Source: Metabacillus sediminilitoris
GTDB taxonomy: Bacteria > Bacillota > Bacilli > Bacillales > Bacillaceae
DNA length: 64,000 bases
NCBI RefSeq assembly: GCF_009720625.1
Contig: NZ_CP046266.1
Coordinates: forward strand, 3,047,501 to 3,111,500
Reading direction: 5' to 3'
Part shown: in pieces, positions 20,301 through 28,532 of the stretch
Layout of the letters: every line of letters starts with the position of its first letter
Position numbering within the stretch: the stretch's first letter is position 1
Translations under genes and position numbers: made by a program
The notes under the pieces: model-generated
Databases searched by the model: none
What the model was told of the DNA's origin: nothing
The model's input: the letters and a program-made list of their open reading frames with translations, nothing else

Positions 20301-20329
20301 ATTATAAGGCAGGATTATGGCAAACTCAA
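20301..20329 (-). promoter_or_regulatory. Element-borne sigma-A promoter now driving miaB-ymcA
   Basis: On the minus strand TTGAGT (20324-20329), 17-nt spacer, TATAAT (20301-20306). It lies about 70 nt before the miaB ATG, with AAGGAG in between. It is inside the element, downstream of a terminator that ends the element's own operon. In the excised circle it would face attP and then the integrase gene. Confidence 0.8.
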
Positions 20330-20401
20330 GTTGATTTCATTTCCTGTTTGCGGTAATCCCTTAGTTTAACCGTTTCCCACCTCTATTATTAGGATAGACA
20401 C

Positions 20402-20439
20402 AAAAAAAAGACTAGGATACCTCCTTTAAGGATACCTAG
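20402..20439 (-). terminator. Terminator ending the DUF3231 transcript and insulating miaB
   Basis: Stem CTAGG-CCTAG with an internal loop and an inner 4-bp helix (20412-20439), followed by a run of eight T on the minus strand. It stands between 20588 and the miaB promoter. Confidence 0.75.
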
Positions 20440-20587
20440 CCTATTTGAATAATTATGTCTGAATGATTTATTTTGCTTACATCAAGTTTGAAATAAACAT
20501 CTAAAAAGTGGTCTTTGTAGTTTGGATATTAGCTTCAATAATATTGTATTCAAACGGTTTACAAAGTCATAAGCTTTCTAATTTTTG

Positions 20588-21592
20588 CTACACTTCTTTA
20601 GCAATTTCTTTTCTATTAGGGGCGAGTGGGGGTTGTTCTAACCATTTATTTTGTACCATCAAATCAAACCATTTCTTTGTTACCATAAGATTTTGTAGAA
20701 TTGTACTCTCAAAAGTGGTCACAAGGTCTGTTCTCATAGCTGATGCTAGACCTGTCCCATGATATGCCTGTGCGGCTTGGAACAAGAAACCTATATGATA
20801 CAACATTAACTTATCGGAAAAAGGGGAATCTGTTGAAGTTGTCACTTCTGTTTCCCACGACTTAGGAACTGGCAAATTATCCTTGTGCATGATTTTTGCA
20901 AGGGCTTGTATTTGTCCATCAGACGTTTTCTCGGAATCCTCTAAAAATTTTCTTACTTCTTTTATTTGGGTGACCTGACTGAATGCGATAGAAAGAGTTT
21001 TAGCCATAATACTCTTTTTAAGATTGAAAGAAATACTGATAATTTCTGTTGCAGTTAAACGCCTTCCTTTTCCAAAAAACCCATCTGTGAAATCTTGGCT
21101 AGTAATAAATTCAGGATTCTTAGCAGGATAAAATAATGGGTCTCTTTGAAAATTTCCTTTCTCAAGCAATAACTCTATGGTTTGATGATACATCTTTTTC
21201 GCATCGTTATCGCATGAATCGTAAAAATCCCTTAAGTCTTTTCTAACTGATACGGCAAATGCTGTGCTGTGCCCCAACAAACCATGTAATGTCATGATAT
21301 GTAAATAATTTAGGCAAAATATATCCGTGAACAATCTCGGTTTACCTTTAAACAGGTCTGATTCTGTAAATCCAATTGGGACTGGAAACCCCTCGTTCTC
21401 CATAAAAGTTACGATTTGTTCCTTTTGTTTTCCAAACGTCTTAATAGCATCCTCAAAAATGGCTTTAATTGACTCGTCCTCAATAATTGAAACCATATAT
21501 CTATTTACTACATCTGTCATTGTACCGTTCACATATTCTCCCCACAGTGTTCCTATTTCGGAAGATGTGAGTTTTAATTTATTCTCTTCCAC
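20588..21592 (-). CDS. DUF3231 family protein
   Basis: 334 residues consisting of two similar halves (each with a L-T-S-x-E-I or L-T-A-T-E-I start and helical bundles; GLLGHSTAFAVSVRKDL in the first, YHGTGLASAMRTDLV in the second), the pattern of DUF3231 proteins of Bacillus. These look like ferritin-like or coat-associated helical bundles; function unknown. Last gene of the element's minus-strand cargo, followed by a good terminator. A second-half H-G-T-G and first-half H-S-T-A are in matching positions, supporting internal duplication. Confidence 0.75.
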   Translation of the reverse strand: MEENKLKLTSSEIGTLWGEYVNGTMTDVVNRYMVSIIEDESIKAIFEDAIKTFGKQKEQIVTFMENEGFPVPIGFTESDLFKGKPRLFTDIFCLNYLHIMTLHGLLGHSTAFAVSVRKDLRDFYDSCDNDAKKMYHQTIELLLEKGNFQRDPLFYPAKNPEFITSQDFTDGFFGKGRRLTATEIISISFNLKKSIMAKTLSIAFSQVTQIKEVRKFLEDSEKTSDGQIQALAKIMHKDNLPVPKSWETEVTTSTDSPFSDKLMLYHIGFLFQAAQAYHGTGLASAMRTDLVTTFESTILQNLMVTKKWFDLMVQNKWLEQPPLAPNRKEIAKEV

Positions 21593-22003
21593 ATTATCAC
21601 CTCTAGGATATTATTTACCAATTCAATAAAAGGTATGAATTTGAATTTGTATCAAATGAAATCAGTAAAAGAAAGCTGATAATTCATAAACCAAGACATC
21701 TAAAACGGTTTAAGCAAAAAAGCAATTCCGTTTTTCTTTTCTAAATTCAAATACCGCTTGCCTAATAATCATAATGGTTTACTTTCCTTATCCTCTAAAT
21801 AAAAAACAGCCTTTTTAGTCTAAAAATTTCTTCGGATAAACTTACAAAATAAAAAGGTAGGTTTTAACTTAATTCCAGCCTTTCTTTTTCACTCAAATTC
21901 CTTCCCCGTATTCCCCGTCCTACCGAATAAGGCAAACAAAATATATAATTCCCTTTTATTTTGGAGATATTAACTCTAAATGCTATATATTAGGAGGCTT
22001 TTT
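21593..22003. other. Divergent intergenic region inside the element
   Basis: About 410 bases between the DUF3231 gene and the plus-strand small genes; AT-rich with T/A runs, presumably holding both promoters. No RNA or repeat recognised. Confidence 0.45.
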
Positions 22004-22096
22004 ATGGGCGTTTACCTACCAGTTAATATTCTAATGATTGATAATGGATGGCTTAATATACAACCTTCAACACTTGACCAAAAAAGTAACGGTTGA
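22004..22096 (+). CDS. Possible 30-aa peptide
   Basis: ATG at 22004 with a strong TTAGGAGG site 7 nt upstream; 30 codons, starting MGVYLPVNILMIDNGW. No family recognised. The strong ribosome binding site is the only support; it could be a leader peptide for the membrane protein gene that begins 90 nt downstream. Confidence 0.4.
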   Translation: MGVYLPVNILMIDNGWLNIQPSTLDQKSNG

Positions 22097-22186
22097 AAAA
22101 ATGAAGCAGTCTAAACTTCTATTAGTAGATTATGATGATTCTCCCTATGGAAAAAACTAAATTGATAAAAGGATAGTCGGGATAAT

Positions 22187-22630
22187 GTGAACAGTGCAAA
22201 AGAAAAATTATTATGGAGTATAGCACTTCCAGGGTTTGGACAATTTTTAAACGGAAAAGTGGTAAAAGGTGTTGTTATTCTGTTTTTAGAATTTCTAGTT
22301 AATGTACAAGCGAATTTTAATGAAGCAATCATTTCAAGTTTTCATAGGGATATTGAAAAAGCGATTGAACAAGTTGATTATCAATGGTTAATGTTTTATC
22401 CATGTTTGTATTTTTTCGCAATGTGGGATGCGTTTAAAGACGCAGGTGGGGGAAAAGAAAAGTATGCTTTCCTTCCGTTTGTATTTTCAGCCTATTTTGT
22501 AACGGTTGGATGTATCTATTCATCAAGTTTTAGGATATTTGGGGTTTTATTCGGACCTGTTTGGCTTCCTATGCTATTTGTTATACCGGGATTGGTTGTT
22601 GGTTTATTAATTAAGAAAATATTAAGTTAA
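22187..22630 (+). CDS. Small multi-helix membrane protein
   Basis: 147 residues, GTG start. It has an N-terminal ALPGFGQFLNGKVVKG motif similar to TM2/DUF5683-type small membrane proteins (P-G-x-G-Q-x-x-x-G-x), followed by three to four hydrophobic segments. Function unknown; proteins of this kind are common in Bacillus. It is one of only three plus-strand genes in the element. Confidence 0.6.
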   Translation: MNSAKEKLLWSIALPGFGQFLNGKVVKGVVILFLEFLVNVQANFNEAIISSFHRDIEKAIEQVDYQWLMFYPCLYFFAMWDAFKDAGGGKEKYAFLPFVFSAYFVTVGCIYSSSFRIFGVLFGPVWLPMLFVIPGLVVGLLIKKILS

Positions 22631-22804
22631 CCGTTAATCAGATTTTTATGACTTCCTTCTTTTGCTTTTTTAACCCTTTTTCTCACTCCTAGTTAGGTCG
22701 TGCTTATAGGAAATCTTAATTTTCAAAAAACATTCTAGTAATTAGTCTAAAAATATTTCATAATTACTTATAGATATAATGCTTAGCTTAGGGGGGGAGT
22801 AATA

Positions 22805-22945
22805 ATGGTTGAAAGTGAGTTACTTTATCGGGAACTAAAAAGACTAACAGACGATTATTCCAAGTGTAACAATCCATCCATCCAAAAACTATTACAAAGC
22901 GATATTGAACTTTTAACAAAAGCCTTGTTGTTGAGGAAGAGTTAG
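22805..22945 (+). CDS. 46-aa helical-hairpin peptide, distant Spo0E-like shape
   Basis: ATG at 22805 directly after GGGGGGGAG. The peptide (MVESELLYRELKRLTDDYSK, a short N-N-P turn, then a second helix) has the length and hairpin layout of Spo0E-family phosphatases, but the S-Q-E-L-D signature is absent (LLQSDIELL instead). I therefore leave the family open. It converges with the Sda-like gene 16 nt away, so the two small genes form a tail-to-tail pair. Confidence 0.45.
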   Translation: MVESELLYRELKRLTDDYSKCNNPSIQKLLQSDIELLTKALLLRKS

Positions 22946-22961
22946 CCATTTAAATTAGAGT

Positions 22962-23126
22962 TTACTTAATACGTAAAAGATGAACTGGCTTTTCACTAAC
23001 CAAATCTCTTCCTTTGATTTCAGTAAATACAAATTCAATAAATTCTTTATCTAAATTTTGTTCAACAGATTTTCTATAGATATTAATTAATAATTCATCC
23101 TCTACATAGAACCAAGAATAAGACAT
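22962..23126 (-). CDS. sda: Sda-like inhibitor of sporulation histidine kinases
   Basis: ATG at 23126 after GAGGAAGTG; 54 residues. The core YVEDELLINIYRKS followed by VEQNLDKEFIEFVFTEIKGR lines up with B. subtilis Sda ([33 protein letters not shown]), including the helical hairpin residues. Sda binds the dimerisation domain of KinA/KinB and blocks the phosphorelay when replication is disturbed. Chromosomal sda normally lies elsewhere, so this is probably an extra copy carried by the element. It has a longer C-terminal tail (about 8 residues) than Sda. Confidence 0.8.
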   Translation of the reverse strand: MSYSWFYVEDELLINIYRKSVEQNLDKEFIEFVFTEIKGRDLVSEKPVHLLRIK

Positions 23127-23202
23127 AATTTATCACTTCCTCATTTAATATCTATATTTTCTTTACTTCAAAGTGTTTTTATTCTTTAGTAAAGCAATTA
23201 GA

Positions 23203-23233
23203 CAAAAAAGAGAATAACCCGTTTAGGCTATCC
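23203..23233 (-). terminator. Terminator after the 81-aa gene
   Basis: ATAGCC-loop-GGGTTAT stem (23214-23231) followed by CTCTTTTTTG on the minus strand. The loop sequence is shared with the terminator at 28466-28492. Confidence 0.65.
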
Positions 23234-23234
23234 C

Positions 23235-23480
23235 CTAGAAGTCCTCCAGTGTTAAATTGTTTTCTTCATTACCTGTTAAACCCAATCCCGTACAATCAAT
23301 AATCCTAGTATGTGATTGCATGTACTTAGATATGAAAGAAGTTTGCTGTACATGTAACGGATGATTCTTTTTTAACCATGCACGACTAACAATGTTATCC
23401 AGTAAATGTACTGTACCATTAGCATCTGTTATAAAGTAAAGTTTCCTATTCTGTAATCCTTCAAAACTATCAATAAACAT
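23235..23480 (-). CDS. Hypothetical element protein, 81 aa
   Basis: 81 residues with an antiparallel-strand-like first half (RKLYFITDANGTVHLLDNIV) and a Cys in DCTGLGL. A GGAGTTG-type site precedes the start. It follows the 149-aa gene by about 30 nt in the same direction and ends at a terminator, so it is the last gene of the terminase-containing operon. Function not recognised. Confidence 0.55.
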   Translation of the reverse strand: MFIDSFEGLQNRKLYFITDANGTVHLLDNIVSRAWLKKNHPLHVQQTSFISKYMQSHTRIIDCTGLGLTGNEENNLTLEDF

Positions 23481-23509
23481 TTTTAGAACAACTCCTTTTC
23501 TCTTTGGGC

Positions 23510-23959
23510 TTATAAGACGATTTGTATAATTGACGGGTCTATTTTAGTTCCTTCTAGCCTGAAATGAACGTCAATGTAAAAATCCTCCACTTTGGTTATG
23601 TCCTTACCTTTTCCAAAGGCTTCCACTGGTAAATTGACTTCTACTTTAAAGATTTCAAACTTAACCTTTCTCAACTGGATAACTTTTCCTATTGGATATT
23701 TTTCTATTGCCTTAACCCAATTGGATTCTTTTGGAAGTTTCATAGTTTGGTAGTGATTGGAATGTAACCCGTAGGCAAGATTTTCCTTTTTCTTCATTCG
23801 GTGATACACTTTGTTAACTGCAAGTAGTTCCGCATATTTAAATTTTCCAACCATTTGCCCACTGGATATTTCTTCCTCACCATCCCAAATTTCACCATGT
23901 AAATCAATAATGATAGTTCCATCATCTTCCAGTCGATAACTACTGATACTATTCTCCAT
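23510..23959 (-). CDS. Hypothetical element protein, 149 aa
   Basis: The ATG at 23959 overlaps the stop region of the terminase-like gene (translational coupling); an alternative TTG start lies 18 nt upstream. The protein is beta-rich (YRLEDDGTIIIDLHGEIW near the N-terminus, FYIDVHFRLEGT near the end). Its position right after a small terminase, and soluble beta-rich character, would suit a capsid-remodelling or packaging accessory, but no homologue is recognised. Confidence 0.55.
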   Translation of the reverse strand: MENSISSYRLEDDGTIIIDLHGEIWDGEEEISSGQMVGKFKYAELLAVNKVYHRMKKKENLAYGLHSNHYQTMKLPKESNWVKAIEKYPIGKVIQLRKVKFEIFKVEVNLPVEAFGKGKDITKVEDFYIDVHFRLEGTKIDPSIIQIVL

Positions 23960-24464
23960 TGTCTTCACCGCTTCCAAAGATGTTATTTAAATCCTCTTCA
24001 CTTGGGGCATAGACTTCTTTACGGTTTATGGAATCCCATCTTTTCTCTAGGTCTATGATTTCCTTCGGTTTCTCCGTTAGATGGATATGAAGGTTATCTG
24101 GTGCTAGAAGGTTACCTGTCATTTTGGCTAATAATTCAATAGCCTTTATTTTATCCCTGTTAGGCATGGCAACCTTTACTATTTCACCAGTTTGATAATT
24201 TACTACTTCATCCTTACCGTTTAGTATCATCTTGGATAACTCTTCCTGCATTTGTAAACCTGTCATAACTTCGGTGTTAACAGTGGATAGTTCCTGAATG
24301 TAAGCTTTTACCAGTTCATTCTTCATGTATTTTTCACCTGTCTTTACATGAATACCAACTTGTTCACTAGCTTGTTTTATAACTCCCGTTCCTGCATAGG
24401 CTATTGCAAAGCTTCTTTGTTTATCGGTTAATCCATCTAATTTACTCTTGGTACGTTTTTCCAT
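23949..24464 (-). CDS. Terminase-small-subunit-like DNA-binding protein
   Basis: 171 residues. The N-terminal LTDKQRSFAIAYAGTGVIKQ and ASEQVGIHVKTGEKYMKN region (residues 12-50) is the helix-turn-helix DNA-binding start typical of Terminase_2 small subunits (L-T-x-K-Q-x-x-F, A-A-x-x-A-G-x...T), followed by helices that oligomerise. TerS recognises the packaging site on phage DNA. No large terminase is encoded nearby, which is the arrangement in SaPI-type satellites that redirect a helper phage's packaging motor. RBS GGAGGATATAAC precedes ATG. Alternative: a general HTH regulator of similar fold. Confidence 0.6.
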   Translation of the reverse strand: MEKRTKSKLDGLTDKQRSFAIAYAGTGVIKQASEQVGIHVKTGEKYMKNELVKAYIQELSTVNTEVMTGLQMQEELSKMILNGKDEVVNYQTGEIVKVAMPNRDKIKAIELLAKMTGNLLAPDNLHIHLTEKPKEIIDLEKRWDSINRKEVYAPSEEDLNNIFGSGEDNGE

Positions 24465-24492
24465 GTTATATCCTCCTTAGTTTTAAGACAAA

Positions 24493-24520
24493 TAAAAAAA
24501 GGGAGTGGATTTTACTCTCC
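24493..24520 (-). terminator. Terminator between 24512 gene and terminase-like gene
   Basis: GGAGaGT / ACTCC stem overlapping the stop of the upstream gene, then seven T on the minus strand. It would reduce read-through into the terminase-like gene. Confidence 0.55.
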
Positions 24521-25210
24521 GTTTCCTCCTTCAAATTGAACATAACTGGAAGACATTCCAACTTCTCTTTCCAGTGATTTAATTTCTGTTTCCAATTCCT
24601 CTATCTTTGCTTTCCGTTCTTGTCTACCTTCGATTGAAGTAGCTTGTTGGTATGCTTTCATTTCCTTAGTGATTCCTTTTGTATAGTCCTCATAGCTATC
24701 ATAAGCATTATAGACTTCAGGAACTTTATGGAAATCCATATCATGTTCTACTTTCGGTCTATTCAACTCTAATTCAAAGAGATGGCTGTCCATTCCGTTA
24801 GCTACAACAACCTTGTTATAGTAATCCATTGAAGGCTTTTGGTCAAAGCTTCCATATTCTAAAGCCATCGCTTCGGCTTTGAAAGTAGAATTAAAGTTAG
24901 CCTTGGATAAATCATCTAATCCTTCATATGTCTTAGCGGTTACTGGTTTAATATCAGAAACTTTACCGTTTTGGGAAACAGTGTAATAACTTACAATCCC
25001 ATCCACTTTTACAAATCGTTTTTCACCTGCATTACTAGCAAGTGTAATGGTTGGATTTCCCATTTCTTTAAGCTTGGATAGTTCTTGTACCTTTTGTGCC
25101 ATAAGTGACTTTTGAGATTTTAAATTTTGTTCTGCCATTAATTTCATCTGTCTTCCCACTGGTGAATTGATAAATGAGTTCATTGCTTTTAATTGTGCTT
25201 CCATGTTCAT
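24512..25210 (-). CDS. Hypothetical element protein with C-terminal coiled coil, 232 aa
   Basis: 232 residues: an N-terminal helical part (MNSFINSPVGRQMKLMAEQN), a central region with short strands, and a C-terminal charged coiled coil (RKAKIEELETEIKSLEREVG, about 200-218). Begins 2 nt after the 68-aa coiled-coil gene, so the two are co-translated. No known domain recognised; a structural or scaffolding role is possible but not shown. Confidence 0.55.
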   Translation of the reverse strand: MNMEAQLKAMNSFINSPVGRQMKLMAEQNLKSQKSLMAQKVQELSKLKEMGNPTITLASNAGEKRFVKVDGIVSYYTVSQNGKVSDIKPVTAKTYEGLDDLSKANFNSTFKAEAMALEYGSFDQKPSMDYYNKVVVANGMDSHLFELELNRPKVEHDMDFHKVPEVYNAYDSYEDYTKGITKEMKAYQQATSIEGRQERKAKIEELETEIKSLEREVGMSSSYVQFEGGNGE

Positions 25211-25212
25211 AA

Positions 25213-25419
25213 TTATTTTCTCCCCCTGTCATATAGTGCTAACATCTTAGTTAGTCTTCGGTATTCTAATTCCAGTTTGTCAATTTCTTCAATTGCTTTC
25301 TTTAAATCTTGCTTTAACTGGTGATTCTCCTTAGTAGCAAAGAAGTATTTTCTTTTTAATTTCTCATTTTCCACCGATAAGACGGTAACAGTATCTTCCA
25401 ACAATTGGTTAGTTTCCAT
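25213..25419 (-). CDS. Small coiled-coil protein, 68 aa
   Basis: 68 residues predicted to be one long helix (VENEKLKRKYFFATKENHQL, then KKAIEEIDKLELEYRRLTKM) with heptad spacing of hydrophobics. AGGAG precedes the start. First gene after the 0.7 kb non-coding block and coupled to the next gene. Function unknown; length and shape resemble phage scaffolds or regulators that work as coiled-coil dimers. Confidence 0.5.
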   Translation of the reverse strand: METNQLLEDTVTVLSVENEKLKRKYFFATKENHQLKQDLKKAIEEIDKLELEYRRLTKMLALYDRGRK

Positions 25420-26116
25420 ACCAACTCCAATCTCCTTTCTATTTTTCGGATTATAAAAATTATTGGACTACCCTATAACCACCTCACAGGATGATTTTAA
25501 TAGGATAGTCCTAAGCCATTACAATCCATGTTGTAACGGGTCTTGCACTTGTGGTTAAAGCTTTTAGGTTTTACATTCCCTTCCTCAAGGGGAACAACCT
25601 GACTCAAGATAACCCGTCAACCCTTCCAAAGCGAACAGGTAAAAGAGAAAGCCTGTACAAGAACAATGATGGTTCTTGAAAGAAAAATAAGAAATGGCGG
25701 AGGGATACTAACAAGATTGTTTCGTCTTGGATTGGTTACCAGTTTTTCTTCTCTTGCTTTTTCCCATGATAGAAAGGCGGTGGATAGCGTTCCAATTCTA
25801 CCCACCAAATTACAAGGATTGTCCACATGAATACGTCAACGTTCTTTTTACATCTTGGTTGTTGATTCCAAGAAAACCTTAAAGGTAAATACAATACCAT
25901 GTCCAAGAATGTGCTAGGCTTCTAGTCATTAGTATTTTATTTAGAAAATGGTTTCCCACTTTCCATAAACCTCACTAACAAAGCGTGTTATCTCAACATG
26001 GCAGTTAATGAAGTCTAGCAAAGGAGGAATATAAGATAGACAAACTAAAAAATAAAAGAGAGGTAAAAGTAATTGCGATTCGCACTACCTTACATATATA
26101 TAAGAGGATATTATTT
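25420..26116. other. 0.7 kb non-coding block with hairpins inside the element
   Basis: No supported frame on either strand. It contains GTAACGGGT (about 25534) against ACCCGT (about 25610) as distant complementary arms, a small CCTTCCTCAAGGGG-type hairpin near 25578, and several shorter inverted repeats, all upstream of the 68-aa gene. It may be a long structured 5' leader, a packaging site region or an ncRNA. Confidence 0.35.
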
Positions 26117-26875
26117 TTAAAATCTTACAGTTTTTGCAAATTTTCTTAGAGATTTTTTATCATTCTCTAGTAGTTTAGCAATCTCCTTTAGTAGTCTAGT
26201 GATGGTAGAAGGGTGCATTCCAAGTTCTTCCCCTAACCCCTCAAGATGGATTGTACCGTTATCCTTTACACTTCCAGTCTTTACTAGTTTGTCATCTTTC
26301 ATAGTCCATTTATCAGCAAAGGCGATTCCTTCCAGTACGATAGTAAACTTTTCATACTTGTTAACACTTACTTTATCTTCCAGTAGCATTAGGACTTCAT
26401 CCACCAATTCAATAATGGTGTTATCAGTTGTTACTTTGTCAGTTTTCTGCGAATTGTCATTTCCTACCATTTCATGTAGGGTAAGGTTATTGTCTTGGTT
26501 ACCGTTTCCTTTTACCTTGTTATCCATTGAAGCACGTTTAACACTTAGTTTCTCTGTGTAAGAATCTCCAAGGTTTAGGACATCTTGTGTCTTCATATGT
26601 TTATAGAAGTCCTTTACAATCCATTCCATGCCCCTATTAAGCCAGTTCTCTAATTCGGTAGTCCTTTCATTCTCTGGGCGATTAATGAAGCGTATTGCCC
26701 TTACTGTTGCCTTCTCCATTAGATAGGATTCAACCTCCTGTGCTTTCCAGTGTCCTCCATTCCATTTACCTTTAACTTTTGCTACCTTCCAGTTGTTAGA
26801 TAGGATTACCTGATTTAATTTTCTTTGAACTACCTTGTTAATGATTTTTCCCTCTGCTTCTGTTAACATTGTCAT
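26117..26875 (-). CDS. Sigma-factor-like helix-turn-helix protein
   Basis: 252 residues; the start at 26875 follows AGGAGG by 7 nt (an earlier in-frame ATG at 26938 has no such site). The C-terminal region LEGLGEELGMHPSTITRLLK (about 213-232) is a helix-turn-helix like sigma region 4, and the middle FINRPENERTTELENWLNRG resembles the linker of phage-type sigma-like activators. It stands alone between two large non-coding blocks and may activate late element promoters. The exact family is not certain. Confidence 0.5.
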   Translation of the reverse strand: MTMLTEAEGKIINKVVQRKLNQVILSNNWKVAKVKGKWNGGHWKAQEVESYLMEKATVRAIRFINRPENERTTELENWLNRGMEWIVKDFYKHMKTQDVLNLGDSYTEKLSVKRASMDNKVKGNGNQDNNLTLHEMVGNDNSQKTDKVTTDNTIIELVDEVLMLLEDKVSVNKYEKFTIVLEGIAFADKWTMKDDKLVKTGSVKDNGTIHLEGLGEELGMHPSTITRLLKEIAKLLENDKKSLRKFAKTVRF

Positions 26876-26921
26876 TTTAATTCCTCCTGTTTTTGTTTTG
26901 TTTATACTTCTTAATAAAGTC

Positions 26922-27177
26922 AAACTGGTTTTTTGCACCCCTCATAGTTGTTAATCGAATGATGTTCTTAACATGGGACATTTTTCTGTTGATTAAAAAG
27001 CCTTATAATTTACTAACAAAGCAAACTCGTTTTCTGTACCCTTGCCCCTATAATTTTTTAACGATTGAAACTTGTTTTCTGTACCCTTCCTATTTAAAAA
27101 ACGATTCAAATTGATGAAATGCACAATTTTTATATAAGCTTTCTCTTACTAATAAAGGGAACTGGATTGAATGCACA
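26922..27177 (+). repeat. Degenerate iteron-like direct repeats
   Basis: Three clear copies of AAACTNGTTTTCTGTACCCTT-like sequence at 26922, 27023-27043 and 27068-27088, and two weaker ones (CAAATTGATGAAATGCAC near 27107 and GAACTGGATTGAATGCAC near 27159). They lie just upstream of the sigma-like gene on its promoter side. They may be operators or initiator-binding iterons. Confidence 0.5.
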
Positions 27178-27235
27178 AAAGGACATAAAAAAAGAACCGT
27201 ACCGTTAGGACAGTTCTTTAAATTGGGATATGTTT

Positions 27236-27328
27236 TTGTTAGATTTTCAAAACTTTTCTCTCTTATATAACTGTAAGGGTAATAAGTTAGTGATAATTAC
27301 TTAGTTTAAATTTGTTAGATTTTCAAAA
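27236..27328 (+). repeat. 17-bp direct repeat pair
   Basis: TTGTTAGATTTTCAAAA occurs at 27236-27252 and 27312-27328, 76 nt apart (about seven helical turns), so both face the same side of the DNA. Confidence 0.7.
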
Positions 27329-28197
27329 GTTTTGTCGCTTTAATTATTGAGAGGTAAGTTAGTTAATAGAGAAATAAATAATAGATAAGAAATAAAACAC
27401 TACCGAAGGTAATCAGTTCTTATTAAAAAGCTTTACAAGTTAATGAAGATATGAATTGTTCGTCTACACTCACAATTAAATATTTAAATAGGATACAAAC
27501 GGTAAACTTAATAAGAGAATTATGATAAAGGTTTATAAGAAGGGGAAACGATATAAACAAGAGTTATACCGATACGATAGACATACTACATTATATTTAT
27601 TCTAATTAAGGAAAACACTGTCATAGCAGCGTTTGTGATGGGTGGAATTTGTTGGAAGGTGTTAAGAATAAGTATCGTTACGGGGATGATATGTCAATAG
27701 TAAATTGTTGGAAATTTTAATATTTACAAATAAATATTTTTGTCAATGGTTATTTTAGGGAAACTTTTTAGTCACAACTAACCGTTAATGTCAACATGAA
27801 ATTTATGGAAGGATTTTTGTATTTGTTGGAAAGAGGGTTTGTCAACCAATGGTAAATGTACCGTTATGTCAAGTACCAATTTAAGGAAGCGGGAGATTAT
27901 CCTTATACACCCCTCATACAACCAAGATGGTAAGAATTGGAGTGATATTTGCGGTAATCCATAGGAGATTGTCTTTAATTCAATAGGTAAGCTAGGACTA
28001 CCAAGGATAGAGATGAATGCCACATACATCCGATTGTATAATTATAAGTGTAGATACACCAACCCCCTAGCCCCACCCCTTTCCAATAAAGTTAATATTA
28101 TCTTGTTTGGTTGTAGAATTATGGAAATAAAAAGATAATGTCATATTATACCACCCGTTCCAATAGTACCCAATTATAACGGTACATTCCTACACTA

Positions 28198-28313
28198 CCA
28201 TTTGTTTACATTAAATCCTTATCACTAACACATTACCAATACCTGTCATTATAACCAGTACATACCATTTAACCTTATTGCCATTTTGATACATTTAATC
28301 CATTTGTTTACAT
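28198..28313 (+). repeat. 14-bp direct repeat pair near a DnaA-box-like site
   Basis: CCATTTGTTTACAT at 28198-28211 and 28300-28313, with TTATCCATA (one mismatch to a DnaA box) 11 nt further on. Confidence 0.6.
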
Positions 28314-28465
28314 AACGATTAGATTATCCATAGTTGGGAATTGTTGGTAATGCTGGGGGGCTTTAAAAATTGGAATAATTTGGTGGATGGTATTAATATC
28401 TAATACATTTTTAAAATAAACTTGGGGCATCCATTTTTATTTTTTTCTCAGTATAAATTGGCGAA

Positions 28466-28492
28466 ACAAAAAAGATTAACCGTTTAGGCTAG
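28466..28492 (-). terminator. Terminator after the membrane-anchored protein gene
   Basis: TAGCC-TAAAC-GGTTA stem-loop (28477-28491) followed by CTTTTTTG on the minus strand; same loop sequence as the terminator at 23203-23233. Confidence 0.65.
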
Positions 28493-28532
28493 AATCCTTT
28501 ATAAAGAAAAAGCGTCTCTACCTCATAGGCTT

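Larger units (their letters stand above)
26876..28532. other. 1.65 kb repeat-rich non-coding region of the element
   Basis: The longest gene-free stretch in the window. It contains a set of degenerate 21-nt repeats (26922-27177), a 17-bp direct repeat pair (27236-27252 and 27312-27328), a minus-strand hairpin with T-run at about 27184-27219, a 14-bp direct repeat pair (28198-28211 and 28300-28313) and one near-DnaA box TTATCCATA at 28324-28332. An 83-codon minus frame at 27778-28029 has no ribosome binding site. Candidate control or replication region of the element. Confidence 0.5.

Noticed and set aside
22805-22945. Calling this peptide a Spo0E phosphatase
   Set aside because: Size and hairpin fit, but the S-Q-E-L-D signature is missing, so I left it unassigned.
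26117-26938. Using the first ATG (26938) of the sigma-like gene
   Set aside because: AGGAGG lies right before the ATG at 26875, and the extra 21 residues overlap that site.
27778-28029. 83-codon minus-strand frame in the element's non-coding block
   Set aside because: No ribosome binding site in front, unusual composition, no resemblance; region is dominated by repeats.
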